Positions 14,035 to 22,737 of a stretch of DNA of 64,000 nucleotides are shown here, piece after piece; position 1 is the stretch's first letter; every line of letters begins with the position of its first letter. The notes under the pieces are model-generated. The model searched no databases. It worked only from the letters and a program-made list of their open reading frames with translations, and had not been told where the DNA came from. This DNA comes from DASRDU01 sp035560235 (GTDB taxonomy: Bacteria; Acidobacteriota; Blastocatellia; RBC074). The position numbers and the translations under genes are program-made. Where the stretch lies: contig DATMAG010000045.1 in assembly GCA_035560235.1 (NCBI GenBank), forward strand, positions 62,001 to 126,000, read 5' to 3'.

Positions 14035-15009
14035 ATGTACAGACAATTTTACGGGCTGCGAGATATCCCTTTCAGTCTGACTCCCGATCCCCGCTTCCTC
14101 TACTTTACAGCCAGTCATCGGGAGGTGATGGCCAATCTGCATTACGGGATTCAGCACGGCAAGGGACTGATCGTGGCAACCGGCGAAGTGGGCACCGGCA
14201 AGACCACCATGCTGCGCGCGATGCTGGCCCGCCTGGATCGCAGCGTGCTGACCGCTTACATCTTCAATCCGGGCCTCACAGTCGCGGAGTTTTATCATTA
14301 TCTCGCTACCAGCTTCGGCATTGCGCAGTATTCATCCCGCTCGGACCTGCTCATGAAACTGGGCAAGCTGCTGATGATGCGCCACGCGCGCGGACTGCGC
14401 AGCGTCATCATCGTGGACGAAGCGCAGGGACTCGATCACAGACTGCTTGAAGAGATTCGCCTGCTGCTCAATTTCGAGACTTACACTGAAAAACAGTTGC
14501 AGATCATTCTGGCCGGTCAGCCGGAACTGCGCCAGATTCTCAACGATCCGGCGCTGCGACAGCTCAAGCAGCGCATCAGTCTGCGCTGTGAAATCAAGCC
14601 GCTGCGCGCCGATGAGGTTTCGGCTTACATTCGCGCGCGGCTGAAGACCGCCGGAGCGACGCGCCTCGATCTGTTCACGCCGGAAGCCGTCGCGCTGATT
14701 TACCGGGCGTCCGAAGGCATTCCGCGTCTGATCAATAACATCTGCGACAACGCGCTGCTCACCGGTTTTGCGATGAGCGCGCAGCAGATTTCGCCTGAGA
14801 TTGTGGCCGAAGTGGTCGAGTCGCTCGACCTGCTCAAGCCGATGATCGAGGAAGATCCTGAAGAGGCGCTGGTGGGCGGCCTGCCCGCGCGACCGATTCT
14901 GCGGGAAGGAATCGCGGACGACTGGAACGGCTACGGTCAGCCCGAACCGCTTCAGGCGCAGGATGCGGCGGCGGCCAAAGGCCGGACTCCGACGCGGCCT
15001 CTGAAATAA
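14035..15009 (+). CDS. ExeA/GspA-type AAA ATPase of the exopolysaccharide cluster
   Basis: The 324 residues start YRQFYGLRDIPFSLTPDP, the hallmark of ExeA-like ATPases, then Walker A GEVGTGKTT (about 46-54) and Walker B VIIVDEAQ (about 123-130). XrtA-associated ATPases of this family are regularly placed between the Wzz and kinase genes and are thought to couple polymer export to the cell envelope; the exact role is unproven. The C-terminal peptidoglycan-binding part of ExeA is absent. Confidence 0.87.
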   Translation: MYRQFYGLRDIPFSLTPDPRFLYFTASHREVMANLHYGIQHGKGLIVATGEVGTGKTTMLRAMLARLDRSVLTAYIFNPGLTVAEFYHYLATSFGIAQYSSRSDLLMKLGKLLMMRHARGLRSVIIVDEAQGLDHRLLEEIRLLLNFETYTEKQLQIILAGQPELRQILNDPALRQLKQRISLRCEIKPLRADEVSAYIRARLKTAGATRLDLFTPEAVALIYRASEGIPRLINNICDNALLTGFAMSAQQISPEIVAEVVESLDLLKPMIEEDPEEALVGGLPARPILREGIADDWNGYGQPEPLQAQDAAAAKGRTPTRPLK

Positions 15010-15118
15010 CCGGAGTCGCCAGCAAAGGCTGTTACCACTTAACAGAAAATCTCCGTCATCAGTGGCAGGATGAGGGCCCCGGACTGAAAGAATCATTCTC
15101 TGCCGCCGGAAAAATGAA

Positions 15119-16366
15119 ATGGGACGTATTTTTGATGCGCTTCAGCGCGACCAGCAGATAAAGCCGGAACAGCGGCGCGACCCGCTTGCCGAAGCGACCG
15201 TCGGCCCTGAACTGGCCTCCGATCAGGAGATCGAACTGCCCGATCTGATCGGCGCGCCCGTGGCTCCGCGCTCGAATCAGGGCGGGGTGCTGTCTTACCT
15301 GCCGGAGGACTTTCTGGTCGAAGAGAAAGCGCCGCCAGCGAACTCTGAGAATGGTCACTCTTCGGCTCTGCCGCCTGCCCGCACCGATGGCCGGACGGCT
15401 AATCAAAACGCGCTCGTCCCGACCAGGCCGCAGGAGGCCGCGCCCAGAGCTTATCAGCCGGGGCTGCGCTCCAGATACAGACCGCCGCGGACTGAAGAGC
15501 CGCGCGTCTCGCTCTCGCTGCATCTCGATCCGGCCCGGGTGCATCCGCGCCTGATTGCCGTGACCGAACCGCACTCGATTGTCACCGAGCAGTACCGGAC
15601 TTTGCGCACTCAGATTTATCATGAAGCCGAGCGCCGCCTGACGCAGGTGCTGGTGGTGACGAGCGCCATTGCCGGTGAAGGCAAGACCTCGACCTCGCTG
15701 AATCTGTCGTGGGCGATTGCCAATTCCAGAGGCCGCCGGGTGCTGCTTGTGGACAGCGATCTGCGCAGGCCGAGCGTGGCTTCCTATCTGGGCATTGCGC
15801 CCGCGATGGGGCTGACCGAAATTCTCTCCGGCGACTGTGAATTGCTCGATCCGGTGATTCGCGTTTACGGAAAAAGCACCGAGCCTGATCTGGATGAGGA
15901 CTATCAGCTTTACGTGCTGCCGGTGAAGGGCGAAACTCGAAATCCGACCGAACTGCTCTCCGGCGTTCTGATGGGCGAAGTCCTCGCTGAATTCAGGCGC
16001 TATTTCGATTTCATTATTCTCGATTCTCCGCCCGTCACTCCGTTTGCCGATGCGCGGCTGCTGGCCAATCACTCTGATGGCGTGCTGATGGTCGTGCGTT
16101 CAGGCGCGGCGCCCTACGCGACGGTTGAGCGCGCCATCGAAGCGCTCTCACCGGCGCGGATGCTCGGCGTCATTCTCAACGGCGCGCAGGAGGACGAGGA
16201 TAACAGCTACTATTACGAATACTATTACACTGAGCACAAGCAGACGCACTGGCTGCCGTCCGGGCTGAGAAAGATGGCCGCGCGAATGGGTTTTCTGAAA
16301 GGCGGGTCAGAACCGAGGCAGAACAGCAGAGCGGCAGGAGCCGGCAGCGGTGATGGATCAAATTGA
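15119..16366 (+). CDS. BY-kinase (CpsD/CapB-like tyrosine autokinase)
   Basis: The 415 residues have a proline-rich, poorly conserved N-terminus (about 1-135), then the BY-kinase core: Walker A VTSAIAGEGKTSTSLNL, Walker A' VLLVDSDLRRP and Walker B FIILDSPPV. Near the C-terminus is a tyrosine cluster, SYYYEYYYTEH (about 362-372), the usual autophosphorylation tail. Together with the separate Wzz protein it would regulate polymer assembly. Phosphorylation itself is inferred. Confidence 0.9.
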   Translation: MGRIFDALQRDQQIKPEQRRDPLAEATVGPELASDQEIELPDLIGAPVAPRSNQGGVLSYLPEDFLVEEKAPPANSENGHSSALPPARTDGRTANQNALVPTRPQEAAPRAYQPGLRSRYRPPRTEEPRVSLSLHLDPARVHPRLIAVTEPHSIVTEQYRTLRTQIYHEAERRLTQVLVVTSAIAGEGKTSTSLNLSWAIANSRGRRVLLVDSDLRRPSVASYLGIAPAMGLTEILSGDCELLDPVIRVYGKSTEPDLDEDYQLYVLPVKGETRNPTELLSGVLMGEVLAEFRRYFDFIILDSPPVTPFADARLLANHSDGVLMVVRSGAAPYATVERAIEALSPARMLGVILNGAQEDEDNSYYYEYYYTEHKQTHWLPSGLRKMAARMGFLKGGSEPRQNSRAAGAGSGDGSN

Positions 16367-16464
16367 ACGCGCTGCTGACTGAGCAGCAGGCCGGACGGAA
16401 ACAACCAGTATGCGCAGGTTCTTCCTCATTGAACTGAAATTCCCCACGCAGAGACGGGGCAGCC

Positions 16465-17898
16465 ATGGCTAAACGTGACATCTGGGTCAGGACTTTCACC
16501 CTGTTTGCGGTCGAGAGCGGCCTGGTCATTTCGGCTGTCCTGCTGAGTCTGTACTGGCGGCTGCACAGCGAATTCGGGACGACCTTCGGCGAAGTCGTCT
16601 CCAGTTCCTGGGGTATCGTCAAGGTCCTCATCATCACCTTCGTCTGCCAGTTCATCTTCTACCTCTTCGGTCTCTACGATATTTCAACGGCGCGTTCGCG
16701 GCGCGATCTGTTTGCGAGCATCGTGCAGGCGGTGGCGGTCGCATGGATCGTACTGGGGCTGATCTTTCTGCTCATTCCGCAGACGCAGATGCTCTTCGGA
16801 TACAGCGACCGGGCGGGCGAACCGACCTATGTCGAAAACGCGCCGATCACGGCGATGGTGATGACGCTCTTTTTCATGATCTGCTGGCGCGTCGTCATTC
16901 ACTGGCTGCTCAGCCACCCGGCGCTGAGCGAACGGATTCTGATTGTCGGCACCGGAGCGAGCGCAGTCGAACTGGCCCGAGAGGTACTCTCGCGGCGCGA
17001 CCTGGGCTATCGCGTCGTCGGATTTGTCAGCGAGGATAAGGCCGAAGTGGGCCGCAGCCTCTTCAATCCGAGCGTCGTCGGCGTCGTCGAGCAGCTCAAC
17101 GAGATCGTCGAGCGCGAGCGGGTTGATCGCGTGGTGGTCGCGCTCTCAGACCGGCGCGGGCATCTGCCGGTGGATCAGCTGCTGCAACTGCGCCTGCAGG
17201 GCAGCGCAGTGATCGAAGAAGGAACCTCACTCTATGAACGCGTCACGGGCCGGATCAGCGTCGAAATGCTGCGCCCGAGCTGGATCATCTTTTCCGGCGG
17301 CAGCAAGCGCAGCCGCATCTGGCTGTCGGTGCGGCGCGGCCTGAATGTGCTGTTTGCAGTCATCGGGCTGGTCCTCTCCTTTCCGCTCTGGATTCTGACC
17401 GCTCTGGCGATCAAGCTGGAATCGCCCGGCCCGGTTTTTTACAGGCAGGAACGCGTCGGCAAGAACGGGCGGATTTTCACGATCATCAAGTTTCGCTCGA
17501 TGCGTCAGGACGCCGAAAAATCAGGGCCGGTCTGGGCAGCGAAGGAAGATGACCGCACGACGCGCGTCGGACGCTTCATTCGCAAGGTCAGAATTGATGA
17601 GCTGCCGCAGTTCATCAACATTCTGAAGGGCGAGATGGCCTTTGTCGGGCCGCGTCCTGAACGCCCCTTCTTTGTCGAACAGTTGAATGACCTGATTCCG
17701 TTCTATTCGCAGCGGCATCTGGTCGAACCGGGCGTGACAGGCTGGGCGCAGGTCAGATACGATTACGGCGCTTCGGTTGAAGACGCGCTCCAGAAACTGC
17801 AATACGATCTCTATTACATCAAGAACGCCTCGCTGCTGTTTGATCTCTGGATCATGCTCGAATCCATCAAGATCATTCTTTTCGGGCGCGGGCGGTGA
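16465..17898 (+). CDS. Undecaprenyl-phosphate sugar phosphotransferase (exopolysaccharide initiation)
   Basis: The 477-residue protein has about four N-terminal membrane helices, a CoA-binding-like Rossmann segment (about 150-260, ILIVGTGASAVELARE), a fifth helix and the catalytic bacterial-sugar-transferase domain. Signature stretches are GPVFYRQERVGKNGRIF, IIKFRSM, RIDELPQFINILKGEMAFVG and GPRPERP. It transfers a sugar phosphate to undecaprenyl phosphate at the inner membrane and starts repeat-unit synthesis. No other glycosyltransferase lies in the window, so the remaining assembly genes are elsewhere. Confidence 0.92.
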   Translation: MAKRDIWVRTFTLFAVESGLVISAVLLSLYWRLHSEFGTTFGEVVSSSWGIVKVLIITFVCQFIFYLFGLYDISTARSRRDLFASIVQAVAVAWIVLGLIFLLIPQTQMLFGYSDRAGEPTYVENAPITAMVMTLFFMICWRVVIHWLLSHPALSERILIVGTGASAVELAREVLSRRDLGYRVVGFVSEDKAEVGRSLFNPSVVGVVEQLNEIVERERVDRVVVALSDRRGHLPVDQLLQLRLQGSAVIEEGTSLYERVTGRISVEMLRPSWIIFSGGSKRSRIWLSVRRGLNVLFAVIGLVLSFPLWILTALAIKLESPGPVFYRQERVGKNGRIFTIIKFRSMRQDAEKSGPVWAAKEDDRTTRVGRFIRKVRIDELPQFINILKGEMAFVGPRPERPFFVEQLNDLIPFYSQRHLVEPGVTGWAQVRYDYGASVEDALQKLQYDLYYIKNASLLFDLWIMLESIKIILFGRGR

Positions 17899-17968
17899 CA
17901 GACACCTGTTTTTATTATTCAGCCTGTCGGTTCCCGGCTGGCATCCAGACTCTCTGACGGAGGTCAGC

Positions 17969-18790
17969 ATGAAAAGCTCAGTTACCTGTCATGGATTCAC
18001 GCTTGCGGCATTGCTCATCGTCCTGCTGGCGCTGCCGACAGCGGCGCAGGAAGCGGGAAAGAAATCAGAACCACAGAAGCCAAAGACTGCCGAACGGATG
18101 TCGCCCGATGAGGGCGTGCCGCAGAAGGACGAGAAGTCGCTGTCGGATGCAGACCGCCAGGCCGGTCGCCGCGAACTCGAAACCGAAGCCGAGGCCGAAC
18201 TCCAGCCTTACTTCAACAACTATTTCAGGACTCTTCGCTTCGGCCCGCAGGATGTGGTTTCGGTGCTCGTCTTCAATCACGACAAATATTCGATGCTCAA
18301 CGTCACGATCCCGCCCGACGGACGCCTGAATTATCCGCTGATCGGTCAGGTCGTGATGGTCGGCAGAACCGCTGAGGACGTGCAGAGGGAGATTGCCGAC
18401 AAGCTGAGCGAATACATCATCGAACCGAAGGTGACGGTGCAGATCGTGCAGACGCACAGCCTGAAATATATGGTTCTCGGTGATGTAAACAAGCCGGGCG
18501 TGTATGAAATGAATCGCCGTATGTCGCTGATGGAAGCGATTGCCGAAGCCGGTGATGTCACCCGTTTCGGAGACAGAGCGAAGATCAGCGTGCTGAGACA
18601 GCAGACTGACGGTTCGATCCGGCCATATCCGGTTGACCTCAAGAAGATGCAGAGCGGCAGGGGCAGTGCCTTCTTCCTCTCCCCCGGCGATGTCGTCGTC
18701 GTGCCCGGCAACAAATACAAGACGATTGACAAGGTGGTGCAGTTGCTGACGATGGGTTCCTTGTGGCGGACGATTGCTTATCCGCGCTGA
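17969..18790 (+). CDS. Polysaccharide export protein (Wza-like, Poly_export plus SLBB)
   Basis: The 273 residues have a cleavable signal peptide ending near LPTAAQ, a charged linker, the Poly_export domain (about 88-165, RFGPQDVVSVLVFNHD, LNYPLIGQV) and an SLBB domain (about 170-255, YMVLGDVNKPGVYEM). Such proteins form the outer-membrane export pore or its periplasmic part. The start at 17969 follows GACGGAGG; a longer frame upstream overlaps the sugar transferase. No lipobox cysteine is seen, so the anchor differs from E. coli Wza. Confidence 0.9.
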   Translation: MKSSVTCHGFTLAALLIVLLALPTAAQEAGKKSEPQKPKTAERMSPDEGVPQKDEKSLSDADRQAGRRELETEAEAELQPYFNNYFRTLRFGPQDVVSVLVFNHDKYSMLNVTIPPDGRLNYPLIGQVVMVGRTAEDVQREIADKLSEYIIEPKVTVQIVQTHSLKYMVLGDVNKPGVYEMNRRMSLMEAIAEAGDVTRFGDRAKISVLRQQTDGSIRPYPVDLKKMQSGRGSAFFLSPGDVVVVPGNKYKTIDKVVQLLTMGSLWRTIAYPR

Positions 18791-18812
18791 GCGCCGTTTT
18801 ATCAGAGAGCAG

Positions 18813-19913
18813 ATGAAATCCCGGAAATCATTGCAGGTTGCGTTGGGCGTGCTGCTGTGCGTTCCGGCGCTGCTCTACGCTCAGCAGCCTGAGGCACCCA
18901 AAACGCTGCCCGCAACGCTGCGCTGGACGGCGCAGACGAGCGGCGTGCTGGCGCGGCTCTCGGCAGTCTTTTTCGCTGACCGCGAACACGGCTGGATCGT
19001 CGGCAGCAACAGCACTGTGCTTTCGACTGAAGACGGCGGCAACACGTGGAAGAAAACACAACTCATCAATCACGAACTGCTGCGCGATGTTTTTTTTCTC
19101 GACACGCAGCGCGGCTTTCTGCTCGGTGAATACAGCCTCTTCAACCGCACTGACAACCGGTCCCTGACTGAACGCTCATTTCTGATGTCAACTTCTGACG
19201 CCGGATCATACTGGCGCATGGCTTCGCTGGCCCGCCCGGTCAGTTCAAAAAGCGATACGCTGACGCGGTACGGTGGCGAGGTGCTGGTGCGGATGCACTT
19301 CGCGAGCGACCGCACGGGCTGGATCTGCGGTGAAACGGGAACGATTCTGGCGACGACCGACGGAGGCCGCAACTGGAAACTGCAGCGCGCCGCGCAGGTG
19401 CGCCGGATTCTGTTCGGTCTGACTGCGATTGATGAATTGCAGGCGTGGATCGTCGGGGCTGGCGGAGTCGCGCTGCGCACGATTGACGGCGGCGAGAACT
19501 GGAACGAGCAGCCGACCGGCACGACGAAGACGCTCTTTGATGTTCACTTCACTGACGCGCGGCGCGGCTGGGCCGTCGGCAGCGGCGGAACGATCCTCGC
19601 CACTGTCAATGGCGGCAACCGCTGGCGGGCGCAGGATTCAGGCACCAGTGAAGACCTCAACGATGTGTGCTTCGTCAGCGCGCAGGAAGGCTGGGCCGCA
19701 GGCAATCGCGGCACGCTGCTGCACACGCGCGACGGCGGCAGCACCTGGGAAGATGTGTCGCTGAAAACACGGGCGAATCTGACGCGCCTCTTTTTCATCG
19801 CGCCCGATTGCGGCTGGGTCGTCGGAGACAACGGGAAGATTTTCAAATATCACCTGAGCGACGCCGCCCCGCGTCCGGCAATCAACGGTTCTGAGCAGGC
19901 GCAGCAGAACTGA
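18813..19913 (+). CDS. Exported YCF48/BNR-repeat beta-propeller protein
   Basis: The 366 residues carry a signal peptide (cleavage near LYAQQ) and six to seven repeats of the type GW-[IAV]-VG-x(3-5)-G-T-[IL]-L-x-T-x-DGG-x-x-W, for example GWICGETGTILATTDGGRNW. This is the YCF48/HCF136 family, whose plant and cyanobacterial members assist photosystem II assembly. In chemotrophs it occurs next to exopolysaccharide genes with unknown role, probably a scaffold. The ATG at 18813 is favoured because the signal peptide begins there; the preceding gene ends 22 bases upstream. Confidence 0.85.
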   Translation: MKSRKSLQVALGVLLCVPALLYAQQPEAPKTLPATLRWTAQTSGVLARLSAVFFADREHGWIVGSNSTVLSTEDGGNTWKKTQLINHELLRDVFFLDTQRGFLLGEYSLFNRTDNRSLTERSFLMSTSDAGSYWRMASLARPVSSKSDTLTRYGGEVLVRMHFASDRTGWICGETGTILATTDGGRNWKLQRAAQVRRILFGLTAIDELQAWIVGAGGVALRTIDGGENWNEQPTGTTKTLFDVHFTDARRGWAVGSGGTILATVNGGNRWRAQDSGTSEDLNDVCFVSAQEGWAAGNRGTLLHTRDGGSTWEDVSLKTRANLTRLFFIAPDCGWVVGDNGKIFKYHLSDAAPRPAINGSEQAQQN

Positions 19914-19953
19914 TCAGCGTCAGACCATAACCCCTCCTGCCCCGCAAAACGCA

Positions 19954-21198
19954 ATGCCGGTACTCGGAAAGACAATCCTGCTCAATTCACTTCTGATCCT
20001 TCTGCCTGCCTGCTCAGATGTCCCGGCGCAGCAGACGCCGTCCTCTGCCTCCGTCGCAGCGCAGCAGTCAAACGGTGATGCTGAACTCGCTGAACTGCGC
20101 CGCGCCGTCGAAGCAGCCGCAGGGCAGACAGCGAAACTGCGCGCGGCACGGTTTGCTTACGCCCAGGCACTCTCGCAGGCCGGGCGCGATGAGGAAGCCG
20201 CTGCGCAGTACCGCGAAGTGATCCGCGAGAACGGGGGCCGCGACCCGATTGCCTGCTACAATCTGGGCAATGTTTATGCGCGAGCGCGGCGCAATGAACA
20301 GGCGGCTGAGGCTTACACTGAAGCCATCCGGCAGCGGTTCGGACATTATTCGCGGGCGCAGAACAACCTCGGTCTGATGCTCGTGCGGCTGGGCCGTTTC
20401 GCTGAAGCCCGCGAAGCCTTTCAGAAGGCGATTGCCGAAGAGCGCGGCGGCTTTGCCGATGCCCATTACAATCTGGCGCAGCTTTACGCGCAGCAGGAGG
20501 ATCTGAAAGCGGCCAGAGCAGAGACTGCCGCCGCGCTGCGTCTCGACCCGCAGCACGAAGACGCGCGCCTGCTGGCCGAGCAGTTGCGATTCGATCTCAG
20601 CACCGACAGAAACGAGAGTGAAACCGTCATCGCCGCCGGAGCGAAACCGGCAGCCGCGTCCCCGGTTCGCATCGTCAAAGTTACGCCTGAAACCTTTCAC
20701 CTGCTCGCAGAGGCCCGCACTGCACGCGCGCGAAGCGATTACAATCGCGCCGTCACGCTTTACCAGTCGGCGCTGCGCACGGAAGGCGCTTCGGTTCCGG
20801 CGATTGAGTGGGAACTGGCGGCAATTCTGATGCGGCTCGATCAGGCGCGCGAGGCCGAAGAAGCTTATCGCCGTCTGATTGCCGAAGCCGGTGACCGCTA
20901 TCCGATGGCCTATTACTACGCCGGACGCGCAATGATGAAGCAGCAGAAATTCGGCGCCGCCGCAGTCATGCTGCGCCAGGCGCTCGCGCGCGTGGGCGAG
21001 GCTCCGTACATTTACCTTGCGCTGGCGGATTCGCTCGAACATCTGGAAGATTACGAAGGTGCAATTCAGACGCTGGAGAAATACAATCAGTACCGGCTGG
21101 CCCGCGCAGTGGCCGGAGAAGAGATCACTGAAGACGACTGGTACAAAGGCAAAATGGCCAGTCTGAATGAAAAGAGAAACAGAGCCGGGCGGCAGTGA
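19954..21198 (+). CDS. TPR-repeat probable lipoprotein
   Basis: The 414 residues show an N-terminal signal with possible lipobox LPAC (C about 20), then two blocks of tetratricopeptide repeats (about 50-200 and 245-385) separated by a charged linker. In XrtA-type clusters a TPR protein with similar layout (PrsT-like) assists polymer assembly. The position at the 3' end of this cluster, 41 bp after the YCF48 gene, suggests the same job. This is inference from context. Confidence 0.8.
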   Translation: MPVLGKTILLNSLLILLPACSDVPAQQTPSSASVAAQQSNGDAELAELRRAVEAAAGQTAKLRAARFAYAQALSQAGRDEEAAAQYREVIRENGGRDPIACYNLGNVYARARRNEQAAEAYTEAIRQRFGHYSRAQNNLGLMLVRLGRFAEAREAFQKAIAEERGGFADAHYNLAQLYAQQEDLKAARAETAAALRLDPQHEDARLLAEQLRFDLSTDRNESETVIAAGAKPAAASPVRIVKVTPETFHLLAEARTARARSDYNRAVTLYQSALRTEGASVPAIEWELAAILMRLDQAREAEEAYRRLIAEAGDRYPMAYYYAGRAMMKQQKFGAAAVMLRQALARVGEAPYIYLALADSLEHLEDYEGAIQTLEKYNQYRLARAVAGEEITEDDWYKGKMASLNEKRNRAGRQ

Positions 21199-21216
21199 AT
21201 CCGCGCCGGAAATAAA

Positions 21217-22068
21217 ATGTCAAAACCACAGTCATCAGAGCCAGGCAGCGAACGCCTGACTTACGGCGATTACCTGCGTGTTCCTGAACTGATCAGCCTG
21301 CAGCACCCGCAGTCAGCGCCGCCGCATCACGACGAACTGCTCTTCATCACCATTCACCAGACTTACGAACTGTGGTTCAAGCAACTGCTGCACGAACTCG
21401 ATGCGGTGGTGGTGAACCTGCGCGATGCGGCGCAGCATCCCGATTCGCGCGATGAAGTCTATGAGGCCGCCCGGCTGCTGCGGCGATGCACTGAAATCGC
21501 GCGCGTCCTGGTCGAACAGTTCACGATCCTTGAAACCATGCTGCCGACGCACTTCCTGGCCTTTCGCGGCAGGCTGCGCCCGGCGAGCGGCTTTCAGTCC
21601 GAACAGTTCCGCGAAATCGAGTTTCTCTGCGGCCTGAAGGACGAGAGGATGATGAAGTACCACGAGCCGACGCCGGAGATGCACGCGAAGCTCGAACGCC
21701 GCCTCCGCGAGTCTTCATTGCGCGATGTCTTCTTTGAGGCGCTCGCGGCGCTCGGCGCGATGCCGCCGGTCAAAACCGGGGCGACTGAAGAGGAACTCTT
21801 TCAGGCGCGCGCGCAGGCGATTCTGGCCGTGTATCGAGATGAGCGCGGCAAACGCGACTGGATTGATCTGTGCGAACGCCTGACCGAATTCGATGAACTG
21901 ATCGTGAGCTGGAGACTGCGGCACATTCAGATGGTCGAACGCACCATCGGGCTGCGGATGGGCACTGGCGGCAGCAGCGGCGCGTCGTATCTGAAAGTCA
22001 CGCTCGACAAGAAGTTCTTTCCTGAACTCTGGGAAGCGCGCTCGCTGCTGACCGAGGCTCCGGCCTGA
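21217..22068 (+). CDS. kynA: Tryptophan 2,3-dioxygenase
   Basis: The 283 residues match the all-helical haem enzyme that opens the indole ring of tryptophan to N-formylkynurenine. Recognised stretches are LTYGDYLRVPELISLQ, HDELLFITIHQTYELWFKQ (near residues 45-63), and C-terminal RHIQMVERTIGLRMGTGGSSG (written here in parts: RHIQMVERTIG, then LRMGTGGSSG). The length is normal. It starts 18 bases after the TPR gene but belongs functionally with the kynureninase-like gene at 22738. Confidence 0.93.
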   Translation: MSKPQSSEPGSERLTYGDYLRVPELISLQHPQSAPPHHDELLFITIHQTYELWFKQLLHELDAVVVNLRDAAQHPDSRDEVYEAARLLRRCTEIARVLVEQFTILETMLPTHFLAFRGRLRPASGFQSEQFREIEFLCGLKDERMMKYHEPTPEMHAKLERRLRESSLRDVFFEALAALGAMPPVKTGATEEELFQARAQAILAVYRDERGKRDWIDLCERLTEFDELIVSWRLRHIQMVERTIGLRMGTGGSSGASYLKVTLDKKFFPELWEARSLLTEAPA

Positions 22069-22133
22069 AGACAGTCTCATTGTGACTTACAAGTCGGACT
22101 GATGAGCCAGCCGGCAGAACAGGAGAAGCAGTT

Positions 22134-22703
22134 ATGAATACCGCATTGCGCTGGACGTCAGCTGATCTGGAAGCGTTCCCCGAAGACGGCAAACGCTACG
22201 AGATCATTGACGGAGAACTCTATATGTCGCGACAGCCTCACTATCATCATCAGGCCACCTGTCTGAATCTTGGTTATTATTTGAAAGCCTGGAATGATCA
22301 GACACATGCAGGCGATGTCAATTTCGCGCCGGGCATTATCTTTGAGGATGATGAAGACGTGGCTCCTGATCTGACGTGGATCAGCAGGGCGCAACTGAAA
22401 AAAGCGCTGGCTGAGGATGGCAAGCTGCACGCCGCGCCGGAACTGGTGATTGAAGTCCTCTCGCCCGGCAAGGCGAACGAACACCGCGACCGCAGAGCCA
22501 AACTGAAACTCTATTCCCGGCGCGGGGTGAAGGAATACTGGATCGTGGACTGGCTGTTCAAAAAGATCGAAGTCTATCGCCGCAAGGGGGCGGCGCTGCG
22601 CCTGGTGGCGACGCTGGAACCGGGAGACAAGCTTGAATCGCCATTGCTGCCCGGATTCAGTTGTCCGGTTGCCAAAGTCTTCGAGTACGCTTCTGAAAGC
22701 TGA
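22134..22703 (+). CDS. Uma2-family putative restriction endonuclease-like protein
   Basis: The 189 residues have the Uma2/DUF820 PD-(D/E)XK layout: YEIIDGELY near 22-30, PDLTWIS (about 77-83), APELVIEVLSPG (about 100-111, carrying the E-x-x motif strand) and RAKLKLYSRRGVKEYWIVD (about 122-140). The family is abundant in Acidobacteriota and cyanobacteria; its biological role is unknown. It sits between two tryptophan-degradation genes, an odd position that suggests insertion. Confidence 0.87.
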   Translation: MNTALRWTSADLEAFPEDGKRYEIIDGELYMSRQPHYHHQATCLNLGYYLKAWNDQTHAGDVNFAPGIIFEDDEDVAPDLTWISRAQLKKALAEDGKLHAAPELVIEVLSPGKANEHRDRRAKLKLYSRRGVKEYWIVDWLFKKIEVYRRKGAALRLVATLEPGDKLESPLLPGFSCPVAKVFEYASES

Positions 22704-22737
22704 TCGAACCTTTGTTACTCTCAGCAGAGAAACCCTT

